Source: Neoscytalidium dimidiatum (taxonomy: Eukaryota > Ascomycota > Dothideomycetes > Botryosphaeriales > Botryosphaeriaceae). Taken from it: 64,000 bases of DNA. The position numbers and the translations under genes were made by a program. The stretch spans positions 3,844,001 through 3,908,000 of the forward strand of contig CM074695.1 of NCBI GenBank assembly GCA_037367355.1, in the 5' to 3' direction. Shown one piece after another: positions 1 to 10,900 of the stretch. The notes under the pieces were generated by a model that was not told the origin of the DNA, ran no database searches, and worked only from the letters and a program-made list of their open reading frames with translations. The stretch's first letter is position 1. Every line of letters begins with the position of its first letter.

Positions 1-719
1 GACAACAGTGGATGACATTGTGCTGCTGACTAACGTAGCAGACATTAACGTACTTGAGGCTATGGAAGTAGACGGTGTCGATGCGTATGAGGTTGAAGAA
101 ATACACGAAGGCGTTGCAGGAGCTGTCGGAAAGAATATAGACTCGACGAATGACTGTGATAGTGTTGATGATGACGCTACTGTTGTCGCGGAGTCGGAAG
201 AAGCCAGAGGCAGAGTAGAGAAGATTGATGATGTAGAATATTGTGGAAGAATAAGCGAGAACGGTCCTGGGATCCCTGGCCCGGAATATGAAGTCAGAGA
301 AGCAGTAGGAAACAGAATTGACTCGGGCGACGTTTGTGAGCTTGGTGAAGGGCTGGAATCCGAAATTTGCATCACCAAGCTCGAGGATTGTGATGGTTGT
401 TGCGGACTTGAAGCTTACATGGTAAATAATGAAGATAGGAAAACTGTGCTCGTAGTGAGCTTGAAATAGTCAAGAAGATCGAAGTCATAGATGAGGAAGT
501 AACAATGCTTGATAGAGTAACGACCGTAATAGCGAGAGAACCGGAAGAAGACGCGACCGTGCTGCTCAAGGAAGCTAAGCTGCAACTGGTGGTTGGTACA
601 TTGCTCAGAGAAGGGGTGGCGGCAGTGTTACCTGTTGAAACGGAAGTCGACGAATCGATCAAGGAATTAGAAATAACGGTGGAGGAAGACAGCATGCCAC
701 TCGGAGAACTCAAGCTTGT
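1..719 (-). pseudogene. Continuation of the Ser/Thr-rich stalk beyond an in-frame stop
   Basis: On the minus strand the frame of the chitin-binding gene stays open and Ser/Thr-rich for about 90 codons directly after the TAA at 722-720. The compositional bias then moves to another frame near 450. A plausible intron ends TTGACTATTTCAAG just before the shift, and a second one (GTAAGC...TTCCAG, 66 nt) removes a TAA at 417-415 while keeping frame. From there a Ser/Thr/Pro-rich frame runs open to base 1 and off the window. So the stop at 722-720 is the only clear lesion in an otherwise continuous stalk. It may be a nonsense mutation, a base-call error, or the true end of one gene beside another. 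The long plus-strand open frames here are shadows of the biased codons. Confidence 0.45.
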
Positions 720-2315
720 TTAAATAGAAGCTAAATCGCCTTCAGAAGTAGGAACGACGCCCACACTGCTTGCGGATACTCTGTTCGTAAAAGGAACGCC
801 AGCCGTGCTGCTCAAAGCAGGAGGAACAGGACCGGATAGGGATCCAGATACAACCACTATGGACAAAGTGGCAATACTATTTGACACAGCGGATCCTGAA
901 CTGCTGGGTGACGATCCGTTGAAAGATACTCCGCTGGAGAACGTAATGCCGGATGAACTTGTGGGGCTGTTCGTTGCACCAGATGTTACGCCCTGGGTAG
1001 GAAAGGGCACCAAATTACCAGCGGATGCCGAAGATTCAACAGTGTAAGAACTAGTTAGACCGTTCGGAGTCTTCGGCACTGTCACGAACGGAAGAGCTGT
1101 TTCGGAACTGGAGGTTTCGGTCCCTGAACTAGAGGACGCAGATGGTTTCTCCGGACTGCAGTATCCAAAGCCAGTAGCGCAATTACGAGGAGCGCAGAAC
1201 TCATCAGTGCTGCCGCAATACCCGTAGATGCTGCAGCAGTTACCGAACTGCGAGCCGAGGCAGATTTTATGGTTTTGTTGACCGCAGAGGCCATTTTCGG
1301 AGATGTTCGCACCAGCAGGAGCACAGAAACCGAAGTTGGGTTGGCATCCTGCCTGGCACGCATGGTCTGTACTTGAACTGGGAGGGAGTTAGAGTGATCA
1401 TCTCGTATAGCTACGAGGATGCACATACCAGCGACCATCGGAGCTGCAGCAGACACCAAATGTGGACCCTTGGCAAGAAAAGCCGTTTGCAGGCCCACAA
1501 TTTCCATCAGGAGAGACGTTGCTTGGAGTGGGAATACCAATACTTGAGAGGCTTGAAGTGAGTTTGCGTGACGAAGCAGATACGGACGGACCAGTGCCTG
1601 GAGCTGGGGACGGAGGGCCTTGGGGCATGTTTACTATGGCATGCATGTCAATCGTGTTCTTGCTCTGAATCGTGAATGGCTTACATGGTCTGGCCCAAAG
1701 GGCGATTGGCGTCCAGCCGCGGTTGGGTTCCGGAGGACCATAGTATTTTCCCAAAATCTGTGCATTTTCAAGGACTCCTACTGGGAGTTTATAGAATTGT
1801 GCCGTCTGATTTGAAAAGAACGTGCTATTCCAATAGAGCTTGGTGTTGGTCGTGGAAAACGCAGTGTTAATTGTTGAAACACCAGCGGTGGCAACGAATG
1901 GTGCGCTTGGAATACCGTCGTTAACGGACATTGTATAGGAGTTCACATGAAGGCGATTAAGGTTGTCAATGAAGTGTATTGCGGCTCGGGTAGGATCCGT
2001 TGTAGTGTTGCCATTGTCCATTAACCATGATGCTTGGGATACGGGCTGTTGGCGGGTGGTCAAATCGGATCCGTCAATACGTTGGACCTCCAGGATGAAA
2101 TTTTCACCAGCAGCGATGTTCGCATCATTCCAGACCGTGCTGCTCGGAGTCGAGGCGATTCTGGCTGCGCTCGAAGTGGACGTTGTTCCTGAGACCGGTG
2201 TTCCCGGGAAGCAAGTTGTTGCTGTCTCATACAGTGCTACTATTCCTGCTTGACCAATGGCCGGAAAGTATCCAGAACCAGCCAGTAGGCTGATTGCGAA
2301 AGTGCCAAACCGCAT
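720..2315 (-). CDS. Secreted Ser/Thr-rich protein with two hevein-type chitin-binding modules
   Basis: Two exons: 2315-1429 and 1377-720, with a 51-nt GT-AG intron at 1428-1378; 514 residues to an in-frame TAA at 722-720. The start at 2315 (MRFGTFAISLL) gives a good signal peptide. An N-terminal domain of about 250 residues, which I do not recognise, carries several N-glycosylation sequons. Two Cys-rich modules follow. The first begins CGPANGFSC and has CCSSDGRCSS, which is formed exactly across the splice junction. The second begins NGLCGQQ and has CCSIYGYCG. The CC-x5-C spacing and the aromatic/Ser pattern are those of ChtBD1 (hevein) domains, which bind chitin. The rest is a Ser/Thr/Val-rich, mucin-like stalk, probably O-mannosylated and in the cell wall. 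The same kind of sequence continues past the stop toward the left edge (separate entry), so the true C-terminus is uncertain. Confidence 0.75.
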
Positions 2316-3184
2316 GGTCAATCCGGAACAATCAATGACAGATCTGAAAAAAAAAAAACACTGAAGCGAGTGAAAAGAGCAGGTTGAAGGCCGAGAAGCA
2401 ATTGCTAGCACAGAGCGGCGAGGAAGTTGAAGAACTACTTGTATAGGTTACACTATGAAGGGTGCGCGCTCTATATGCGGTCGGTTTGGGACAACGCGAG
2501 AATCGAGGAATGGTAAACATTCTGAAGAACGCCTGTTTTAGTCAATAACATCCCATCTTCACTGTATGGCTTAGTCTTGCAGGGTGTCACCTATCATCAC
2601 GGTTTCGCTCGATCTTCAGCAGCGGAAACCCCCAATCAACGTTGTCTTTCTTGCCGGTGCTGATTGAAACCATCTCGAGCTATTGACTGCTAGTATAAGC
2701 AAGGGATCCTTTCCTGAGCTTGGCAGATGCTAACATTGAAACAGTGCGAGAGTCCTTGGCATCTTGAACCAAATCTTCCTATTTGATAGTCAGTCCAGCA
2801 CCGGAGGTATGCAATTCTCTCATCCAGCAGTGAGGCAGTGAGTGTTCCGTGCTTAGGCGTGTCTTAACGAGCGCATAAGCTCGAGCTGATTTGTCACGTT
2901 GTGATGCTGCACTTGACGTTGCAATTAAATATGTAAGACAATCAAAAACATATCCAAGAATTTTGTGCAAAATGGCATAATCGGCACAGATCGTGTGAGA
3001 AGAAGCAGTTCTATTGAATGAATTGCATGAAACCACAAGTGCAAAGGTATATCTCCAGACAGACAAATTCTCCACCCAGATGACGCTTCCAGCCAACCGG
3101 AATGAATTTTCCAAAAAATGCAAAGACGCTTGTTAGACGTTCAATGCGCCACAAGCTCCACCACTATTACGCTCGGGTATTAAT
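2316..3184. other. Intergenic, no gene seen
   Basis: Upstream of the chitin-binding gene and downstream of the GH72 gene. It contains a run of 12 A (T on the coding strand) at 2347-2358, about 30 nt before the chitin-binding start, typical of a pyrimidine-rich fungal leader. I see no supported coding frame. Confidence 0.6.
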
Positions 3185-4889
3185 TTACAACAAGATCATG
3201 CCAGCGCCAGTCAGGACGGCGCCGACAATGTAGGCACCCATCTGGAATGCACCACCGATGTGGAAGGTAGGAGCGCCGATGTAGACAGCTGCGCCGGTGG
3301 AGGTGCCAGAAGAGCTGGAGCCAGAGCTAGAGCCAGAGCCGGAAACCTGAGCGCTGAGGGTGTTGGTGCCAGCAGTACCAGCGGCCTTGATCAGGCTAGA
3401 GCACTGGCCGGTGGGGGTGACGGCAGACTTAAGGGTGGCAGAGCCAGAGAAAGCACAGGCGCTGGAGCTGCTGTCGGAGAGCTCGTAGTAGCGGTTGAGA
3501 ACAAAGGCCAGCTGTTCAGTGGTGTTGCACATGCTGTAGGCGCCGTATGTACCGGTGGTAGCGTTGGCGGTAATACCAGCGCAAGCCTGGTCGTTGAGAC
3601 CGCAAACAACGCCGAAGAGGTCACCGTAGCTATCCGTGTCAACGTCGCTAGCAACAACGCAGCTCAGCGAGTTGTACATGCACTGGCAGAGCTCGGTGTC
3701 AGGGGTCGGGGGAAGAGGAGTAGCCTTAGCTTGCCAAGCGGTGTTGACAGCAGGACAGTCCTGGGGCTTGGTGTTGGTGGGAGTGTAGTCGGCAGAGTTG
3801 ACACCAGTGGCGGTGGCCTTCTGGATCTGGCTGGAGTAGTAGCTGAAGTCCTTGAGGGTGCTGACTGTGTTGCCATCGACGGAGACAAGACCATAGTCGT
3901 TCTCCTCCTGGAAGTACATGTAGACAATACCACCAGACCAGACGTCGTTCATCTGGTCGCCATACAGAACAGGAGTGTCGGTGAAGGTACGGGGTTGGAC
4001 TTCGTTGCAACCATACTCAGCGAAGAAGACAGGGACGGAGTAGTTAGCAAACTCCTCAGTACGGACGTCGTAGCCAGACTTCTGGAAGGACGAGTCACCG
4101 CACCAGGAGTAGATGTTGTAACCCCAGAAATCGATCGCATCCTCGGTGTCGCCGCAGTTGAAGTAGTTAGCCATGGCCTCACGAATGTCAGCGTCATCGT
4201 TGGTGGCGTAGCCAACACCGATGCTGCGGTAGTTCTTGGACTTGATGTAGGCCTTGGAGTCGCGGACAGCAGCCTTGACGAAGGCGCTAGCATCCGTGTT
4301 ATTCGCCTGGTTGGAGACCTCGTTACCGGCGAAGAAACCCAGGGTGTTGTTGTACTGAGCCATGGCATCGATAACGGCAGTGTAACGCTCGTACAGCTTG
4401 TCGTTCCAGGAGGCATCATTACGGTTGATGGAGGTGCCGGGCGACGACAGGTCAGCGACGACATAGATTCCGGCATCCTGGAGAGCCGTCATGCACTCAT
4501 CATGGTCGGCGGTGGGATCAATCGCGTAGACACGGATGGTGTTGGTGCGCAGCTCAGTCAGGTAGGGGATGTCGCGCTTGCAGGAGGTGGCATCGGCGAG
4601 CGGGTCCTTGTAGTTGTCGGAGCTGCTGTCGGATGAGGAGCTGTTGGTGCTGTACTCCTGCTGGTAGGCGACACCGCGAATGTAGAACTGGGTGCCGTTG
4701 TTGGAGTAGAAGAACTTGGAGCCCTGTGACAAGACCGTTAGCGGCGTGGCCGAGGGTTTGGCAACGCATGGCAATGCGAGCCAAGAGCGCGGCGGTGGAG
4801 CGCACCTTGATGACAATCGGGGGCACGTCAGCCAGAGCGGAGCGCGCGAAGAGCGCAGCCGCGGCAGCGGCAATGCCAAAAGACTTCAT
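3185..4889 (-). CDS. GAS1: GPI-anchored GH72 beta-1,3-glucanosyltransferase (GAS1/GEL family)
   Basis: Two exons: 4889-4806 and 4723-3185, intron 4805-4724 (82 nt, GTGCGC...CACAG); 540 residues. The first exon encodes a signal peptide ([20 protein letters not shown]) followed by DVPPIVIK, which joins to [17 protein letters not shown] as expected for the family. The GH72 catalytic glutamates are visible: E163 in FFAGNEVSN (acid/base) and E264 in FFAEYGCN (nucleophile), 101 residues apart, as in yeast Gas1. A Cys-rich X8/CBM43 module follows (about residues 375-465), then a Ser/Gly-rich linker and a hydrophobic C-terminus that looks like a GPI signal. The enzyme splits and rejoins beta-1,3-glucan chains outside the plasma membrane, lengthening the polymer made by FKS1, which lies 3 kb away. 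A start at 4879 without the intron would lose the signal peptide, so I reject it. Confidence 0.95.
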
Positions 4890-5994
4890 TATGGATATCG
4901 CAGACTAGAAGAAGGGAAGGGCCGGAATGTTGCGGAGTGGGTGGGAAGTGGGAGCTGGAGGAGAGCGATGGAAATCGCACCGCGGCGGGTAGGCAAAACA
5001 ACGAAGGGTCGGGATGCGAGTCCGGGTAAGGAGCGTGAGAAGAGCGTGCTGGGCAAGAATTAAGAAATCTTGGGCGGGTGTGGGAGAGAAAATAAGGGTG
5101 GCTAAGGCGCGCGGCGACAGCTGGAGTTGAAGAGCCAGCGAGGAGTCGCGCTCAGGCTCAGGGGACCACTATGTCCACCCTGCCGCCCATGCTAAAATGA
5201 CCGAAACGAGCCAAGTGGAGCGCGCGCTCAGCCCGCTAGAGCGGCTTGGACGCGCAATCGAGCTTCCGCGCGCCTTCGACGGCCGTCTTTCACGCCCGAA
5301 AGCCGGCCGCAGCGCAAGACATTGCGTACGACTGCACCCACAACCCGCCCAACCGCGCTGTTTGCCAGCTCATGGGTCGCGTGTGCAGCGGGTCGCCGTG
5401 ATGCTGGCCACCCGGCCTACCCCCGGCCGCGCTGTTGCTGCTGCTGCTGCTTCAATTTCCCCCAGCCCAGCCGCCGCCGCACCGCGCACTGCCCCCAGCC
5501 AGACCATTCTGGGCACTGCCACACTCTCTGTACGAGCGGACGCGCCCCGGGTAATAATGGCGTGAAAATGCGATGTGCACCCGGTCCACTCGCGTGCACG
5601 CCTAATATCCGCACTGATTTGCTCGGTCCTCCGTGTCCGAGCCTTTCGAACTGACCTCCTTATGACGCCGCGCTCCCCCCAGCCATGCGTATCCACGGCC
5701 ACGTCCCTTCGGTGTATACGAGCCTGCCCGGAAGCTGTGTGGCGGGCTGGCCATAAGTACTGCCGCCGCAGCTGGCCGACTGCGTTCGCCGTCATCGACT
5801 TGCGCCCTCGCCTGCCGCGCTCTGCAACACACGACTCTGTCTTGCCTCGGCGTCGCGAGCAAGCATAAGGACGAACCAATACCGTTCATGCTAAACCCAA
5901 GACACCCACATCCTCCTGGGAAATGAAGGATGCGGACGCCGATGCGGCAGGCCGCTGTGTTGGTAAGCAGCTACTGGGCGCCGCCCGCCACTCA

Positions 5995-6179
5995 CCATTG
6001 GCCGCCCGCTGGTCGCGTTGGTATTGGGAGGATTCAGGCACACGGCAAAGAGGTGAATGAATAAATAGAGCCATTGGCCGTCATCGACGGCTGAAGAGGC
6101 TCTGAATAAAAAGCCATCTCTTGAGCCTCAACGGCGGCGGCCAGGAGGGGGCTGCTTGGATGCGACGCAGCTCGATTGG
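5995..6179. promoter_or_regulatory. Three inverted CCAAT boxes
   Basis: CCATTGGCCG occurs twice as an identical 10-mer (5995-6004 and 6071-6080), and ATTGG occurs again at 6175-6179. Spacing is about 76 and 100 bp. CCAAT is the site of the fungal HAP/CBC complex. Whether it serves the GH72 gene (1.1 kb away) or FKS1 (1.8 kb away) is unknown. Confidence 0.35.
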
Positions 6180-7863
6180 CCTGTTCGAGCGCCCTTATGT
6201 AAAACGTCCAACGGCGCAGCCCCTTTTCCCTCGGAGCGCAGCTGGACCGGGTGTGCCAGGGTGAGACAAACGTTTCGGGAATGGCAGGGAACCCAGGCAA
6301 GCGCGCCGCCACTTCATCATCCGGCGATAAGTTGCCTCCTTATCGCTCGCCCTCCCGCCCGCCAATTTGGCAGTGCGCGACGGCGGGCGGGCATCGGGGC
6401 TCTGGGAGATTTGGATCGAGACAGTCCGCCCGTGCTGGTGAGCCAGGAGTGACGTCGCACGCCGGCCTCCCGGAGGCGCCCCGCTGCGACATCTCAGGAG
6501 GCGGAAAATGGCGCAGCAGGGCAGCGGGTGCGGCGGGCGGGCATGGCCAGCGGCCGATGCGAATGGCAAAGGATTGTGGGAGGACGAGCGCTCAGAGATA
6601 ACCTCGCAGCGCGGCAGCGCGTCGACGGGCGCAAAGGGGAAAGGCGCTGGGGGGGCCCGGCATGGATGCAGCGAAGCTTCACACAGCTTTCCCGGCAGAT
6701 CGCAGCGCGGTGCATATTTAGAACATTTTTAGAACGGTGCGGCGCCGATTGCAGTTCGCCACCTCGCTGAAAATCACCACGGATGCTTGGGGCCTGCCCG
6801 CTGGGTGCGCAGCGGCGGGGAAGCGCTGGTGATCCCATCGCGACGGCAGCTGGGAGCGCGCGTGAGCTGGGGATCCCGGGAGCGTTGAGCTGCGCGCGCT
6901 GGGTCGCCCCTATCGGCGGCGCAAAGCAGGAAAAAAGCAGTAAAAGAGCAGTCGACGGTGCCTGGGAGCACCGCAGCGCGCGCAGGCATTCGCGCAGGCA
7001 ATATGATAAACTCATTCGCTGCAGCAGCCCTCGCCGTGCAACGATTCGCCGGCGCGCGCGGCGGGCGTCAGGAAGGCTTGTTGCAATCCCTGTCGCCGTA
7101 CCCACCTGTGCTCGCCCGGCCCAGCGAGGCAGGCACGCCCCGTGCGCAGGCCTGACAGCCGCCGCCCGCTGCCTCAAAAGTGTTGCCCATTCCAGATCCC
7201 CTTTTCCCTTTCTCTCTTGTACCGACCACCGTCACCTCACATTCGTTCTCTCTTCCACATCTGCACCGGTCCGGACCAAGTCGTCGACGCCCCGCCGCCT
7301 GCTTCGTCGAGCGCGGGAACCCGAGGACGCCAGCTGCGCAGCTGCGACGACCGAACGCAGCGCGAACCGGCCACTCCACAACTCCGCCAATCACATCGCC
7401 AAGTCGCGGGCTTGCACCCGGCCGCGCGTCTGTCGACACCCGTGATAATACACCTCCGTCATCGACTCTCGTTCCCTCTCGCCGCTGCAGCCCTGCTTGC
7501 TGAGCTGACGCCGCGTCTGCCGTTTCCTTGCGACGTGCCCGAAGCAGAGATAGCAGCGCGCCCACCTTCACTTTCGTGCTAGCGGTGTTCCCCGTTCCAA
7601 GGTTACAGCCCCCTACAATACAGTAATAGGTGCGTTGCGGCCCACTCCAACCACTCCAACCTCCACCTTACCGGGTTCATCCTACCGGGGCAACGAGCCT
7701 CCCGCTAACAGTCGGGCCCGCAGACGATCGGCCTTACCGTTCGTTGTCCACAACATTCCTGCCACTCGCTCCACCGACGCTTCGGTCGCAACCCCCAACA
7801 CGCACCCGACTATACGGACGTAGTGCTGTCGTTTCCGAACGCATAGAAGCATTCTAGCCTGAG

Positions 7864-7938
7864 GTACGCTTGCCCCGCAATGTTGATTTTTCGACGTTTG
7901 CCCTGACCGCCGCTGTAGTGCTCCGCAACGGTCTTCAG
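7864..7938 (+). other. Probable 5' leader intron of FKS1
   Basis: GAG|GTACGC at 7864 is a good donor. CCCTGAC near 7900 can act as branch site and GTCTTCAG ends at 7938, one base before the G preceding the FKS1 ATG at 7940. Removing it leaves the start codon intact. This is inferred from splice signals only. Confidence 0.4.
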
Positions 7939-7939
7939 G

Positions 7940-10900
7940 ATGTCGGGACATCCGCAGGGAGGCCATTACGACGATGGCTACGGCCATCAAGGCGGCCAAG
8001 ATGGCTACTACCACGATGATCAGCAAGGTGGCTACTATGATCAGGGCCACGGCGGTGGCGGCTACGGTCAGCACGGCGATTCCTACTACGAGCAGGATGG
8101 CTACTACGACCAGGACGGCCAAGGCCACTACGCACAGGATGGTTACTACGACCAGGGCCACGGCGGTTACCAGGACGAATACTACAACGACCAGTACTAC
8201 GACCAGCCTGGCCAGGGAGGGTACGCGTTGGTCTCACAGAGCGGAGATCTCCCTTTTCGATGTTCAAGGCTAACGACTTTGGCAGTGCGAGACCCAGAGG
8301 TCCTGGTGGCTCTGAGGATGATTCCGAAACTTTCAGCGATTTTACCATGAGATCGGACATGGCTCGGGCCGCCGATATGGACTACTACGGCCGTGGTGAT
8401 GGACGTTACGATAGCTACGCTGAAGGCCAAGGTGGCCGTGGATACCGCCCTCCGTCTTCGCAGGTGTCCTACGGTGGAAACCGCAGCTCAGGTGCCTCCA
8501 CTCCCATCTACGGCATGGACTACACCAACGCCCTTCCCGCCGGTCAACGCTCGCGCGAGCCCTACCCTGCTTGGAGCGCTGATGCCCAGATCCCGCTGTC
8601 CAAGGAGGAAATCGAGGATATATTCATGGATTTGACGGCGAAGTTCGGTTTCCAGAGGGACAGCATGCGTAACATGTACGACCATCTGATGACGCAGCTC
8701 GACTCTCGTGCTTCTCGCATGACTCCCAACCAGGCTCTTCTTTCGCTCCACGCCGACTACATCGGAGGCGATAACGCAAACTACCGCCGTTGGTACTTTG
8801 CCGCGCACTTGGACTTGGATGATGCGGTCGGTTTCGCAAACATGAAGCTCGGTGGTGGAAGCCGGAAAACTAAGAAGGCACGGAAGGCTGCAAAGAAGAA
8901 GGCTAGCGAGGACCCGTCCAATGAGGAGCAGGCCCTGGAGGCATATGAGGGCGACAACAGCTTGGAGGCTGCCGAATACCGATGGAAGAGCAGGATGAAC
9001 AAGATGTCTCAGCACGACCGTGTGCGGCAGCTCGCTCTTTACCTCCTTTGCTGGGGCGAGGCCAACCAAGTCCGTTACATGCCCGAGCTCATTTGCTTCA
9101 TTTTCAAGTGCTGCGACGACTACTACAACTCCCCCGCCTGCCAGAATCGCGTGGAACCCATTGAGGAATTCACCTACCTTAACAACATCATTACGCCTCT
9201 CTACATCTTCTGCAGAGATCAGGGTTACGAAATTCAGGATGGCAAGTACGTGCGTCGCGAGCGTGATCACGCTCAGATCATTGGTTACGACGACATGAAC
9301 CAGCTCTTCTGGTATCCTGAAGGTATCGAGCGCATTGTCCTCGAGGACAAGTCTCGTCTCGTCGATCTTCCCCCTGCGGAACGCTACGAGAAGCTCAAGG
9401 ATGTCAACTGGAAGAAGGTCTTTTTCAAGACGTACAAGGAGACTCGTTCTTGGTGGCATTTGCTTACAAACTTCAACCGTATCTGGGTCATTCACTTGAC
9501 GACCTTCTGGTTCTACACGGCTTTCAACTCCCCGACTCTGTACACGAAGAACTACGAGCAGCAAAGGAACAACAAGCCCAATCCCGCTGCACAGTGGTCC
9601 GCGGTCGCTCTTGGTGGCACTCTCGCTTCGCTCATCATGATTGGTGCTACTCTTTGCGAGTGGGCTTACGTTCCCCGTAAGTGGGCTGGAGCGCAGCATC
9701 TCACCAAGCGTCTGTTCTTCCTCCTCGGTGTTTTCGCTCTCAACGTCGCGCCTGCGGTCTACATCTTCTTGGTCAGCCAGACTGGCAAGATCGCCCTTAT
9801 CTTGGGTATCGTTCAGTTTCTGATCGCGCTCGCTACACTCCTGTTTTTCTCTTTCATGCCCTTGGGTGGTCTCTTCGGAAGCTACCTAAAGAAGAACTCG
9901 CGCCAGTACGTCGCAAGCGCGACTTTCACGGCCAGCTATCCTCGTCTCCAAGGTAACGACATGTGGATGTCTTACGGTCTCTGGGTTGTCGTCTTCGGCG
10001 CCAAGCTGGCCGAGTCCTACTTCTTCTTGACGCTGTCTTTCAGAGATCCTATCCGTGTCCTTTCGACTATGAAGATCAACAACTGTCTCGGGGACCAGCT
10101 CTTGGGTTCTCAAGCTGATATTCTGTGCAAGAAGCAACCCCAGATCCTTCTTGGTCTTATGTTCTTCACCGATCTCTGCCTATTCTTCCTGGATACCTAC
10201 CTGTGGTACATCATCTGGAACATGTTGTTCTCCGTCGCTAGATCCTTCTACCTCGGTATCTCAATCTGGACGCCGTGGAGGAACATTTTCTCGCGCCTCC
10301 CCAAGCGTATCTATTCCAAGGTCCTGGCCACAACAGACATGGAGATCAAGTACAAACCCAAAGTTCTAATCTCTCAGATCTGGAATGCTATCGTTATCTC
10401 CATGTACAGAGAGCACCTACTCGCCATTGACCACGTCCAGAAGCTCCTCTACCACCAGGTTCCTTCCGAGCAGGAGGGCAAGAGGACTCTTCGCGCACCG
10501 ACCTTCTTCGTTTCTCAGGAAGATCACTCCTTCAAGACCGAGTTCTTCCCCGCACAGAGTGAGGCCGAGCGTCGTATTTCGTTCTTCGCACAGTCGCTCT
10601 CCACTCCTATTCCTGAGCCTCTTCCCGTCGATAACATGCCCACTTTCACTGTCATGATTCCCCACTACGGTGAGAAGATTCTGCTTTCTCTCAGGGAAAT
10701 CATCCGCGAAGATGAGCCGTACTCGCGTGTCACGCTCTTGGAATACCTCAAGCAGCTGCACCCCGTCGAGTGGGACTGCTTCGTCAAGGACACCAAGATC
10801 CTCGCGGATGAGACCTCTCAATTCAACGGTGAAGCCGAGAAAACCGAAAAGGATACTCAGAAGTCCAAGATTGATGACCTTCCGTTCTACTGCATCGGTT

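Larger units (their letters stand above)
4890..7939. other. GC-rich divergent promoter region between the GH72 gene and FKS1
   Basis: About 3 kb with no believable gene; the many open frames have arbitrary Arg/Ala/Pro-rich composition caused by high GC. It probably holds the promoters and long leaders of two cell-wall genes transcribed away from each other. The part nearest FKS1 (about 7170-7860) is strongly CT-rich, as in fungal 5' leaders, and contains short upstream open frames. Inverted CCAAT boxes and a likely leader intron are listed separately. Confidence 0.6.

Noticed and set aside
8..469. 153-codon plus-strand acidic frame
   Set aside because: Mirror of the Ser/Thr-rich minus-strand stalk; the acidic look arises from the reverse complement of Ser/Thr codons.
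3260..4636. 458-codon plus-strand open frame
   Set aside because: Antisense shadow of the GH72 gene; Val/Gly/Ala-rich composition with no domain, while the minus strand has catalytic motifs.
6494..7177. 227-codon minus-strand frame upstream of FKS1
   Set aside because: Arg/Ala/Pro-rich frame in a GC-rich promoter; overlapping frames on the other strand are equally long.
8488..9699. 403-codon minus-strand open frame
   Set aside because: Antisense shadow of FKS1 coding sequence.
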